Virus record (IMG/VR): IMGVR_UViG_3300027782_000463
Span: 1 to 20,097 of that record
DNA: 20,097 bases
From: a virus
Reading direction: 5' to 3' (one strand)
Part shown: in pieces, positions 1 through 6,767 of the stretch
Layout: each line of letters starts with the position of its first letter
How positions within the stretch are numbered: the stretch's first letter is position 1
The notes under the pieces: generated by a model
Told to the model about the DNA's origin: nothing
The model's database searches: none
Seen by the model: the letters and a program-made list of their open reading frames with translations, nothing else
Translations under genes and position numbers: made by a program

Positions 1-300
1 AAAGCTTGAACGCTTTTGTTCACCACGAGCTAATTTCGCTAAACTATCAGAATTGTTCTCGATAGCATCTGCAAGGGTAGCATTAAACCCTTTTACTTCT
101 GTTTGATTCATTTTAACACGATTTTGTTTTGCTTCCATTTTTTCAATTTCATCCTTAACAACTGTGATTGAAGCTTTAGTAGCTTCTAATTCAGCCTTTA
201 TGCTTTCTAATGCACTAGCATTATCAGCCTTCGCACTTTCGATTGCTCCGTTTACTTCGGATTTAATGCCTTCGAATGCACTTTTAATTTCTTCTACCAT
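1..300 (-). CDS. Major capsid protein, HK97 family, N-terminal part (cut by window edge)
   Basis: The frame is open from an ATG at 300 to the window edge, giving the first 100 residues. They are rich in Glu, Lys, Ala and Ser in a heptad-like pattern with almost no aromatic residues (starts MVEEIKSAFEGIKSEVNG), as in the long coiled-coil delta or scaffold domain that precedes the cleavage site in HK97-type capsid proteins. The fold domain itself lies outside the window. The start overlaps the stop of the prohead protease as TAATG, so the two are probably translationally coupled. Protease followed by capsid protein is the standard HK97 order, and the identification rests on this order plus the coiled coil. 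Confidence 0.8.
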   Translation of the reverse strand, partial: MVEEIKSAFEGIKSEVNGAIESAKADNASALESIKAELEATKASITVVKDEIEKMEAKQNRVKMNQTEVKGFNATLADAIENNSDSLAKLARGEQKRSSF

Positions 301-1031
301 TAGTTAAAAATTTTAAATGATTGTAAATATTTGTTTACCTCTAGCTCGATAGAAATCATCGGATCAGCTTCCTCAGTTGGCAATGCTTCTTCAGCGGTTG
401 GCTCAGGTGTGATTGACTCTTCATCTTCCATCTCAGATAGATATTGTTGTAATTGTTTAAGTTTAAGTTCTAACAACTCGAATGTTTCGTCAGTAAAGTG
501 TCCATTTCTCAAAGACTTAATGGTCTTTCCCATCTCATCTACTAGAGTTGACTTAATCTGACTTTTAACTCCAACTGTTGGTGTATTAGCGTTTGCACCC
601 CACAATACTGAACTTCCCTCAAACAATTTAATTTCATTGATTTCATTGTAACCTGATTTCGCTTGTGACTTAATAGTCTGAAATCCGATACTATGTTCTG
701 TGATATGACCATCTTTATACAACTCATATAGGTCGTTGCCTAAGGTTGTATTAGGTAGTTTAACACTTGCCTTTAATCCAAAGGCATCTTCGCTGATCTC
801 AAAAGGTTTTGCAATAGGCTTATCAGTAGAATGGTTCATTAAATGCCACACTCTGTTTTTAGCTTGTGGGCCATTCTCTTTTAAGGTTTTAGTAAAAGCA
901 CCTGGTGTAATAATATCACCATCGCTATCTACGTTACCAAATGCAGAATAGTAGACTGTAATAACTCTACTATTGTCTTCCATATCTATGGGAGCACCTT
1001 CAATCGACTTTTTGTTATAAAAATTACTCAT
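300..1031 (-). CDS. HK97-type prohead protease (peptidase S78)
   Basis: A 243-aa protein expected to cleave the capsid delta domain during head maturation. Motifs of the S78 family are visible: FGNVDSDGDIITPGAF at about 31-46, NHS with the likely catalytic His at 67, EHSIGF with the likely nucleophile Ser at 114, and LFEGSSV with an acidic residue at 138. The last 70 residues are charged and low-complexity (many Glu and Pro), as expected of a disposable tail. It sits between the Mu F-like protein and the capsid protein in a minus-strand head operon. Start is ATG at 1031, 10 nt after the upstream gene. Confidence 0.92.
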   Translation of the reverse strand: MSNFYNKKSIEGAPIDMEDNSRVITVYYSAFGNVDSDGDIITPGAFTKTLKENGPQAKNRVWHLMNHSTDKPIAKPFEISEDAFGLKASVKLPNTTLGNDLYELYKDGHITEHSIGFQTIKSQAKSGYNEINEIKLFEGSSVLWGANANTPTVGVKSQIKSTLVDEMGKTIKSLRNGHFTDETFELLELKLKQLQQYLSEMEDEESITPEPTAEEALPTEEADPMISIELEVNKYLQSFKIFN

Positions 1032-1041
1032 ATTTATTTGT

Positions 1042-1872
1042 TTAAGCTATATACACCGTACAACATCGGCAGTTGCAGTTGTTTACTGCTCCACCGTTCT
1101 CATCGTGTGCATATTGCATTTCAATTACACCGTATTTAGGAGTGTTTACTAGGAATGGTTGATTCACAGGTATTCTCACTCCACCGTCATCAGGATTCGT
1201 CTGTCTATCTAAGGCTTGATGCCAAGCTCTAGGTAGTGCTACATATTCAGCGTGAACCCATTGTTTAAGCAAAGGTATATTAATTCCTCTTGTTGCTCCC
1301 ATTGCACCTGTACTTAAAGCTTGATGAGTTTCAGTTCTTGCAATTAATAAACTCCTTGCGTTATTTATTTTTCCTTCTCTTAAAGTCTGTATAGCCAAAC
1401 TATTTACTTCGTCTCTTGATAGGTTGTTATCTCTTCCGTATTGAATTACGTTATTGAGAATCCTTACTATCTCGTTATCCGTTGTATTCTGAATCCCAAA
1501 CATCTTAGGGCCACTAATGGCTGTCCAATAGGATAACATAAATGCTACCCACTCGTCTAAGATATTCAATGGATCTAAATCTATTGTCTCTTCTTTTTTA
1601 TACTTGTCAAATATCTTTTGATACCTCATTGCTGTGTATCCACCTGTACCTTCGTACAAAGTTCGTAAAATATTGGAAACTTTGTTATTGTCGAAAAATG
1701 TCTTGTTGAAATTAACCACCTGGTCTACACCTAGTTCTTTAACCAACTCTGCTGCTTTGTTAAAATCATACTGCAATGCTTCCTTTAATTTAGGAGCAAA
1801 TTCGTTTATTGATTTTCTAGCAATCTTTTGTTGCAGGTTAAACTGCTGAGAAGGTTGTAAGATTTTGGACAT
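1042..1872 (-). CDS. Phage head morphogenesis protein, Mu gpF / SPP1 gp7-like
   Basis: A 276-aa protein. The C-terminal third carries the family pattern: ARTETHQALSTGAM at about 178-191, a W-H-x-A-L-D-R segment, and a closing Cys-rich NCNCRCC cluster. Members are minor head proteins bound to the portal and are sometimes ejected with DNA. The N-terminal part is helical and unassigned. The start overlaps the stop of the 135-aa gene upstream as TAATG. No extra toxin or enzyme domain is seen after the core, which ends the protein directly. Confidence 0.87.
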   Translation of the reverse strand: MSKILQPSQQFNLQQKIARKSINEFAPKLKEALQYDFNKAAELVKELGVDQVVNFNKTFFDNNKVSNILRTLYEGTGGYTAMRYQKIFDKYKKEETIDLDPLNILDEWVAFMLSYWTAISGPKMFGIQNTTDNEIVRILNNVIQYGRDNNLSRDEVNSLAIQTLREGKINNARSLLIARTETHQALSTGAMGATRGINIPLLKQWVHAEYVALPRAWHQALDRQTNPDDGGVRIPVNQPFLVNTPKYGVIEMQYAHDENGGAVNNCNCRCCTVYIA

Positions 1873-2279
1873 TAACCATTCTTTTTTGCATCTATTTTTT
1901 CAATCATCTTACCTGCTGCTGTAAAAATAGCAGTTTGATTATTTTGAGCAGCTCTTTGTCTAATGGCTCTTAATCCTTGTCTATCTACTGTTTTAAAGTC
2001 AGAAGTATAAACATAACCATAATGTGCTTTTGTTTCAGGGTCTGCATTTGTGTCTACACCTAAATACCATTGAGAAAACTTATCAAAACCATTGGCTTCT
2101 AAATAAGCATTTTCCATTTCAGCAGTTGGGTGTTCCCAAGTAGATGGTTCTTTAACATCACCACTAGCAATCAAAGAATTTGCGTGAGCAATTCCTTTAG
2201 GGTTTGTCTTGTTAATTGATTTAATGTCTAAGCTTGTTAATAAAGCTTTTAGTAATACATCGAATGATTTGAATTCCAT
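1872..2279 (-). CDS. Conserved head-module protein of unknown function, 135 aa
   Basis: Lies between the portal and the Mu F-like gene. The sequence is globular, with aromatic-rich patterns (NGFDKFSQWYLGVDTNAD, then HYGYVYTSDFKTVDRQGLRAI) and a basic helix RQRAAQ near residue 108. No signal peptide or membrane segment is present. The second half resembles segments I associate with proteins encoded near or fused to head maturation genes in other phages, but I cannot name a family. It is 7 nt downstream of the portal stop and overlaps the next start by one base, so it is co-expressed with the head genes. A structural or assembly role is inferred from place only. Confidence 0.75.
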   Translation of the reverse strand: MEFKSFDVLLKALLTSLDIKSINKTNPKGIAHANSLIASGDVKEPSTWEHPTAEMENAYLEANGFDKFSQWYLGVDTNADPETKAHYGYVYTSDFKTVDRQGLRAIRQRAAQNNQTAIFTAAGKMIEKIDAKKNG

Positions 2280-2286
2280 ATTTATT

Positions 2287-3690
2287 TTATTTTACAGGGG
2301 GTACATTATAATCACCTTGTTGTTGAGCATTACGAGGATCTTGTAGCATTGTCAATTCATCAATAGGCAAATATCCAGCAGGAATATAGATAGAGTTCAT
2401 TACATCGTCTTGAACAGTATCGTAACGCATAGCTTGTCTTTTCTCGTTTGGAGTAATCCACCAAGATTGAGATAAGATAGCAGATAGTTCTTTCATATCC
2501 TCTTGTAGTTCAGGGAACACAGTAATATCAAAATCGATATAGTAACCTTGTCCTATTTCATTCTCAAAGAATCTATTAAACGCATCACGAATTAAAACTA
2601 ATTCAGGAAGTACTACTTGTGTAAGCATTTCCTTCTTAGCTTCCTTCATATTGTTGTAAGTCTTGTTATCAGGATCATTAAACAACGCAGAGTTCACTCC
2701 GTACACATTGCACAACTCACGAAGTGTAATCTTCTCTGATTCTAGTAATTGAAGGTCTACAGGAGACAATCCCATATTCACCCAGCCTAACTTAGCACCA
2801 GCGATTAAAATTTGTCCTGCGTTTTGAACTATCTTGTTTTTAGTTCCGTACTGATTATAAAAATCTTCTTTTAACTTACCAGCTTGTTCAGGGCCAAAGT
2901 CATTTGACTCATCTGCATACAAGATACCTTTAGGCCCTTGATTCTGCAACATACCTACAGAGGTATCCTTAGCATCGTTACTGCGTTGTACAGTTCGGTA
3001 AGCAGCCTGTAAAGGCGACAAACCATATAATTGTTGACCATTAGTGTTAAAGTAAGGGTTGAAGTATTTTAAGTGAATTACATCATTTGCAGCTAACTGA
3101 TCCCATCCTACTAAAGTAAAAGAGTATCCTTCAACCCCATTGATAGTACCATCGCTGATGATAGCTACATATTGAGATGGGAGTACAACTAGTTCGGCAA
3201 CCTTACCATTGGACAATCTATTCGCCCAGATATAAGAGTTGCCTGTAATAAGCTTATAGCCTACAATGTTTTCTAATAACTCTGATAAAGATTGGTATTG
3301 GTTAGGTTTTTCTAGTAATTTGTTTAATGGGCTATCAGCAATCTCATCAACTGCTTTAATTCTTACTAACTCAGCTTTAGCTACATCTGCACCACTTGAT
3401 GCGTTAGCCATCATTGCCTTGTAAGTATTTAGTTCTTTTTTGTTCTTAATCTTGTAAACGTAAAATGGAACTGTTGAGATGGTCTTAGAAATACGTTTGA
3501 TGATAGAATAGACTTCGCTATTGTTATCATAGTCTTGTACGAACTTCTCGTAATTCAAATTGGGGTAAAGTGTTCTACCGCCAATCAAACCACCAAAATC
3601 AGAGAAGGGATTATTAAGAGTTGTTTTTATTTTAGTGGCTGCCTTTTGTTTAAAAGGATTCACCGCACTTAGTATGTCCGTTAACTTCAC
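2287..3690 (-). CDS. Portal protein, HK97 family
   Basis: A 467-aa protein of normal length for HK97-type portals, which form the dodecameric ring at the head vertex through which DNA is packaged. Family features include the N-terminal VYSIIKRISKTISTVPFYVYK stretch, GNSYIWANR, the VIHLKYFNP region (about 204-212), PLQAAYRTVQ, and near the C-terminus the PNEKRQAMRYD segment. It lies directly between terL and the capsid-processing genes. A TTG-18 nt-TACTTTTG promoter ends 15 nt before the ATG, so a head operon may start here separately from terL. Confidence 0.93.
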   Translation of the reverse strand: MKLTDILSAVNPFKQKAATKIKTTLNNPFSDFGGLIGGRTLYPNLNYEKFVQDYDNNSEVYSIIKRISKTISTVPFYVYKIKNKKELNTYKAMMANASSGADVAKAELVRIKAVDEIADSPLNKLLEKPNQYQSLSELLENIVGYKLITGNSYIWANRLSNGKVAELVVLPSQYVAIISDGTINGVEGYSFTLVGWDQLAANDVIHLKYFNPYFNTNGQQLYGLSPLQAAYRTVQRSNDAKDTSVGMLQNQGPKGILYADESNDFGPEQAGKLKEDFYNQYGTKNKIVQNAGQILIAGAKLGWVNMGLSPVDLQLLESEKITLRELCNVYGVNSALFNDPDNKTYNNMKEAKKEMLTQVVLPELVLIRDAFNRFFENEIGQGYYIDFDITVFPELQEDMKELSAILSQSWWITPNEKRQAMRYDTVQDDVMNSIYIPAGYLPIDELTMLQDPRNAQQQGDYNVPPVK

Positions 3691-3705
3691 TATAAGATAT
3701 TTTTA

Positions 3706-3734
3706 CAAAAGTAACAAATTTTTAGCCTAAACAA
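3706..3734 (-). promoter_or_regulatory. Bacteroidota-type promoter upstream of the portal gene
   Basis: On the minus strand TTG (3734-3732) is followed by an 18-nt spacer and TACTTTTG (3713-3706). This matches the flavobacterial consensus TTG-N17-23-TAnnTTTG exactly. Transcription would start near 3700, about 10 nt before the portal ATG, so the leader would be very short. The same TACTTTTG core occurs twice upstream of terS. The call is by consensus only. Confidence 0.55.
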
Positions 3735-4863
3735 TCCAACCTCGCTTCGCTTTTGCATATTTGGAATAAATAGCATATCGCATAGCATCCATTAAATGGT
3801 CTCTAAACTTAACAGGCTCATCCATTGTATTGCCATCGTGGTCTGTTTTCCATTTATAGTTTTTAATCTCATCTAGTAAATCCAAAGATTCTGATTTTAC
3901 GAATAATGGGAATGATTTAACCTTGTTGATTCCTGCAAACACATCCTTGGTAGCTGACTTTAAATTAAACCCTGCTTTATTTATTTCAGCTATCGTTTTC
4001 GGTTCAGCAGCATCTGCAAATATCTCATCTCTACGAGAAAGGCCCATAGACTTAAGACGATCTATTAAAAGAGAGGTTGACATCTTAGTATCATATATCA
4101 GTTGCTCGACATATATGTCACCATCGAAGTTTTTACACCTTACCAAGGCTGTTTGGTTGTTATAACCAAAATCAAGGCCATAAAACACATCTCCACCCTC
4201 AGGGAAGTTTCTTCTTCTTCTCCAATGAGAATAAATCGTAGCTTCAGAAATAGCCCTTTCTCCTAGTCCATAAACTCTCCAATATTCGTGGTCAGCATCT
4301 TTAAGCCTTTCGATTTCTGCAATAATATTCTTATCTAGGAATGGGTTGTCCTTATAAGTCGTAATCGTAAAGTCAGTATCTTCTCTAGGGATGACCTTAT
4401 CATAAATCCAGGAGTAATAATCAGATGGGTTATAGTCAAGTACAATTTTATCCGTAGTTCTTAGGGCTAATTGCATCCAAGATTCGTAATTCACCTCATT
4501 TGCCTCGTTAATAAACAAATAATGCCTTTTACGACCTCTAATCTTCTGAGGTTGGTCGGTAGATACAAATTCTACAGTATTTCCATTTAGGAAATATAAA
4601 TTCTCTGATTTATTGTGTTTTTCTTCTGAGTATAGCCCATATTTAGACAATATCTCGATAAAGTCTCTCATAACGGAACCTTTGATGCTCGGTAGGGATG
4701 AACGGCAAATAGTTAAGGTTTTCCCTTTCTCTTGTAGCAGCTTTACAATAAACCAGGTAAGCACATTGTAAGTTTTACCTGACCTCGTTCCTCCTTGCAT
4801 CACAGAAATTCTCTTCTTAGATTCGTTCAATATCTGAAAGACGACATTGGTGGTTACTTCCAT
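3727..4863 (-). CDS. terL: Terminase large subunit
   Basis: A 378-aa protein, the ATPase and nuclease motor that cuts and packages phage DNA. Visible motifs: Walker A QGGTRSGKT (23-31), Walker B HYLFINEA (114-121), a coupling-type segment around LDYNPS (142-147), and the RNase H-like nuclease with acidic residues in GLDFGYNN (Asp231), FADAAEP (Asp284) and HLMDAMRYA (Asp359). The pattern suits PBSX/T4-like terminases. The protein is short but complete. It is followed after 36 nt by the portal. Upstream is an unusual 358-nt gap to terS. Confidence 0.95.
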   Translation of the reverse strand: MEVTTNVVFQILNESKKRISVMQGGTRSGKTYNVLTWFIVKLLQEKGKTLTICRSSLPSIKGSVMRDFIEILSKYGLYSEEKHNKSENLYFLNGNTVEFVSTDQPQKIRGRKRHYLFINEANEVNYESWMQLALRTTDKIVLDYNPSDYYSWIYDKVIPREDTDFTITTYKDNPFLDKNIIAEIERLKDADHEYWRVYGLGERAISEATIYSHWRRRRNFPEGGDVFYGLDFGYNNQTALVRCKNFDGDIYVEQLIYDTKMSTSLLIDRLKSMGLSRRDEIFADAAEPKTIAEINKAGFNLKSATKDVFAGINKVKSFPLFVKSESLDLLDEIKNYKWKTDHDGNTMDEPVKFRDHLMDAMRYAIYSKYAKAKRGWIV

Positions 4864-5221
4864 AGAAATAAATTAAAATTTTTGGTTTGCTCAAATCAAA
4901 GCTAATACTTTTCGTTTTATAGGGAGGTAGGGGTATCAATCAGTAAAGTCCCTTATATGAATCAAAAAACACCATATTTGACTCATATATGACTTTTTAA
5001 TGATTGATATAAGTCGAAAAGTCAAGTTATAGGTTTACTTTTTTTATTATTTTAGTAGTAATACTACCAAATGTAACCAAATTGGTAACAAGTTGTCTAA
5101 TAAGGCAACTTAACATAAAGGGCATTTAGAAGCGATTTAAGACACTCTATGTCATTTTGGATAGATAGTACTACTCTATGGTAGAAAGTGTCTGTATAAG
5201 CCTTAAAATGGCATTTAAACA
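4864..5221. other. 358-nt gap between terS and terL with nested inverted repeats
   Basis: No convincing gene is present. The part next to terS is organised: TAAGGC (5101-5106) pairs with GCCTTA (5200-5205), AGACACT (5140-5146) with AGTGTCT (5187-5193), and CTAC (5171-5174) with GTAG (5181-5184) around a TCTATG loop, giving one nested stem. GGCATTTA is repeated at 5121-5128 and 5210-5217, and ACTCTATG at 5144-5151 and 5173-5180. Nearer terL is a short G-rich run (GGGAGGTAGGGG, about 4921-4932) and a CATATATG palindrome. There is no run of T that would make this a simple terminator. A packaging-site or RNA-control role is possible. Confidence 0.6.
4897..4904 (-). promoter_or_regulatory. Possible -7 element (TAGCTTTG) for terL
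   Basis: The minus strand reads TAGCTTTG, fitting TAnnTTTG, about 34 nt before the terL ATG. No TTG is found at 17-23 nt upstream, so this is a weaker candidate than the portal promoter. It would allow terL to be expressed apart from terS. Confidence 0.35.
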
Positions 5222-5752
5222 CTATTCCTCGTAATTACCAGCTTCATTCTCTAATTCTACCTCTTTGTCGTACTCGTAAAGTGGTATATCTTGGATATTG
5301 GCAGCTTCAGTAGCAGGAACCACAAAACCACTATCCTCAATTAGTGCGTTCTCATCACCATCTAGCTTTTGAGTGCCATTAGTTAATTCATCAACGTGAC
5401 TAGCCTTTAAGACATTCACAGTAATCTGCTTAACCACATCTCCTTCGTGAGCAACCTCTTGTCTTTCGATGTAACCCCTACGCTTACCTTTTGTCTTAAG
5501 CAAGAACATTGTAGCTAATGTATCACCCTTAGCAATACGTTCCATCAGTTTATGCTCACCAAAGTCTAGCATTATCTCTTCAGGTTCTATTTCAGCTAGT
5601 TTCCTAGCAAACTCAGGATCATTCTTAACCCATACGTTATACGATGACCTAGATACCCCAGCCGATTCACAAGAGATGGTTATGTTACCGAAGTTCTCCT
5701 TGTAAGCTATGATAAAAGCTTCTTTAGTAATATCTTTGAATTCTGCATTCAT
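5222..5752 (-). CDS. terS: Terminase small subunit
   Basis: A 176-aa protein expected to recognise the packaging site and feed DNA to TerL. The N-terminal third forms a helix-turn-helix (GNITISCESAGVSRSSYNVW, residues about 22-41), followed by an EIMLDFGEHKLMERIAKGDT oligomerisation-type helix and the MFLLKTKGKRRGY segment (about 82-94) seen in many small terminases. The last 50 residues are acidic and low-complexity. First gene of the leftward block, with a long leader of over 200 nt if the promoters at 5979 or 6027 are used. Start is ATG at 5752. Confidence 0.85.
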   Translation of the reverse strand: MNAEFKDITKEAFIIAYKENFGNITISCESAGVSRSSYNVWVKNDPEFARKLAEIEPEEIMLDFGEHKLMERIAKGDTLATMFLLKTKGKRRGYIERQEVAHEGDVVKQITVNVLKASHVDELTNGTQKLDGDENALIEDSGFVVPATEAANIQDIPLYEYDKEVELENEAGNYEE

Positions 5753-5883
5753 ATTATTGGTTTTTATAATGTGTTATATAGAAAAATAAAAAAAATCAAA
5801 TGTCAAAAATGGTTAAGTCTTTGTTTTATATCAGAATAATGAAGGGCCCAAGGCATACGATTGTTTTTTGACACGAAAAAATA

Positions 5884-5909
5884 GGGTATGGGGTAGGGTA
5901 GGGGAGGGG
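5884..5909 (+). other. G-quadruplex-type tract
   Basis: Five runs of three or four G on the plus strand (5884-5886, 5890-5893, 5896-5898, 5901-5904, 5906-5909) are separated by loops of 3, 2, 2 and 1 nt, the classic pattern for a stable parallel quadruplex. It is striking in an AT-rich phage. The G strand is the template strand for the leftward terS transcript, whose leader would be C-rich here. Confidence 0.75.
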
Positions 5910-5978
5910 CTTAGTCCTATTTAACATAATATAAATTATAAGACCTATCCTCTCTCCTATTCTTAGCCTATCCAATGG

Positions 5979-5986
5979 CAAAAGTA
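5979..5986 (-). promoter_or_regulatory. Minus-strand -7 element TACTTTTG, proximal copy
   Basis: The minus strand reads TACTTTTG, an exact TAnnTTTG match, within the 12-bp repeat TGGCAAAAGTAA (5976-5987). Transcription would run leftward into terS with a leader of about 220 nt. No TTG is seen at the right distance, so it is a candidate only. Confidence 0.45.
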
Positions 5987-6026
5987 ATGTAGTTTTATTA
6001 TATTGATAGTTTACTCACTCTGATGG

Positions 6027-6034
6027 CAAAAGTA
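6027..6034 (-). promoter_or_regulatory. Minus-strand -7 element TACTTTTG, distal copy
   Basis: Second copy of the 12-bp repeat (6024-6035), exactly 48 bp from the first. A TTG on the minus strand at 6062-6060 lies 25 nt upstream, slightly longer than the usual 17-23. It could be a tandem late promoter, or the repeat could be a binding site of an activator. Confidence 0.45.
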
Positions 6035-6185
6035 ACAAACAGGCTTTAATACTTATATTCAATTTACTTTACTATACACTAATATAATAGGTAATATAAA
6101 CTCTATTATATAATATATACAATATAGTTGATAATATAACAATATACAATGTATAAACTATCTAATGTATACTAATTAGCTTACT

Positions 6186-6204
6186 TAGTGTACTAATTAC
6201 ACTA
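6186..6204. promoter_or_regulatory. Operator-like palindrome TAGTGTA-CTAAT-TACACTA
   Basis: A perfect inverted repeat with 7-bp arms and a 5-bp centre. The 9-mer TACTAATTA at its core (6191-6199) recurs at 6170-6178, 21 bp away, i.e. two helical turns, within a degenerate second palindrome. This is the usual look of tandem sites for a dimeric helix-turn-helix regulator. It lies about 105 nt before the first rightward gene. Confidence 0.6.
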
Positions 6205-6309
6205 TCTAAATCAATAAAATAATTAAATTATTTTTTACATTCTTTGATGTTTGTATTAATATCCTTTGTATATTACAGCGTCATTATAAAACAAAATGAC
6301 CCTTTATTT

Positions 6310-6405
6310 ATGCTTTATTTATACTTTATTCAATTGGCTTTATTCTGTTTCTTTATGGCCTTTGTAGGCAAATTATTTATTAACCTTTTAATAGATAAGC
6401 AATAA
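6310..6405 (+). CDS. Micro membrane protein, 31 aa
   Basis: The ATG at 6310 follows CCTTTATTTATG, the same start context as the genes at 6768 and 8144. The product starts MLYLYFIQLALFCFFMAFVG and continues with a short basic tail ending DKQ, giving one hydrophobic segment across most of its length. The stop overlaps the next start as TAATG. This appears to be the first gene of the early operon. The function is unknown; a small membrane effector acting early on the host envelope is possible. It is short, so coding status rests on start context and tight coupling. Confidence 0.5.
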   Translation: MLYLYFIQLALFCFFMAFVGKLFINLLIDKQ

Positions 6406-6506
6406 TGAACACTACAATAACACTACTAGAAACAATCTGTATCTGTGCTGCTAGTATACTAGTATATGCACTATTAAAAACTATTTATCAATCATTAAAA
6501 AAGTAA
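6405..6506 (+). CDS. Micro membrane protein, 33 aa
   Basis: The product begins MNTTITLLETICICAASILV and ends with the basic stretch KTIYQSLKK, giving one transmembrane helix of about 18 residues with a positive C-terminus. Start is coupled to the 31-aa gene by TAATG, and its stop is 2 nt before the 80-aa gene. The tight three-gene arrangement argues for real translation. No homologue is recognised. Confidence 0.5.
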   Translation: MNTTITLLETICICAASILVYALLKTIYQSLKK

Positions 6507-6508
6507 CA

Positions 6509-6751
6509 ATGTCAAACATTAAACGTCCTGTTTACAAAATTGCGGCCGATATTTTAAACGATTGGAACCGCCCCAACTATGCCGCTTTACCTTATCTTAC
6601 TGCTATGCTGACAATAAATAACGAGCAGGAGCAATACGGATGCGATACGGCTAAAAGTATTATTCTTTATTTTCTATCTAATGCAGGAACATACAAAGGA
6701 ATAAAAGCTAAAGAACTAAAAAACGAACTAAAAACACTATTAAACAAATAA
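6509..6751 (+). CDS. Hypothetical protein, 80 aa
   Basis: A small soluble protein with an N-terminal basic segment, NDWNRPNYAALPYLTAMLTI in the middle and a Lys-rich C-terminal helix. The pattern of an amphipathic middle helix ending in a flexible linker (LSNAGTYKGIKAKELK) suggests a helical bundle. It precedes the Gp88-family gene by 16 nt, and a similar small gene often travels with such cassettes. More GCC, GGC and CCC codons are used here than in the genes further right. Function unknown. Confidence 0.75.
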   Translation: MSNIKRPVYKIAADILNDWNRPNYAALPYLTAMLTINNEQEQYGCDTAKSIILYFLSNAGTYKGIKAKELKNELKTLLNK

Positions 6752-6767
6752 CCTTAAATCTTTATTT

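Larger units (their letters stand above)
5753..6309. other. Divergent control region between late (leftward) and early (rightward) genes
   Basis: Some 557 nt without a long ORF. In order it holds a GGGCCC palindrome near 5844, a G-run tract (5884-5909), two TGGCAAAAGTAA repeats that read as minus-strand -7 elements, a very AT-rich low-complexity stretch (about 6060-6170) with repeated AATATACAAT-type words, a 19-bp operator-like palindrome (6186-6204), and TTTG-rich sequence near 6243-6269 that may hold an early plus-strand promoter. The layout resembles a phage early/late switch region and may also contain the packaging start upstream of terS. Confidence 0.65.

Noticed and set aside
331-951. 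Plus-strand and alternative minus-strand ORFs of 60-76 codons inside the prohead protease gene
   Set aside because: They lie antisense or out of frame to a protein with clear catalytic motifs, have low-complexity Ser-rich products, and lack start context. The same applies to similar shadow frames within terL, dnaB, the M15 gene and the 155-aa gene.
1042-1300. Toxin domain at the C-terminus of the Mu F-like protein
   Set aside because: The protein ends right after the core Cys-rich motif; no extra domain is present.
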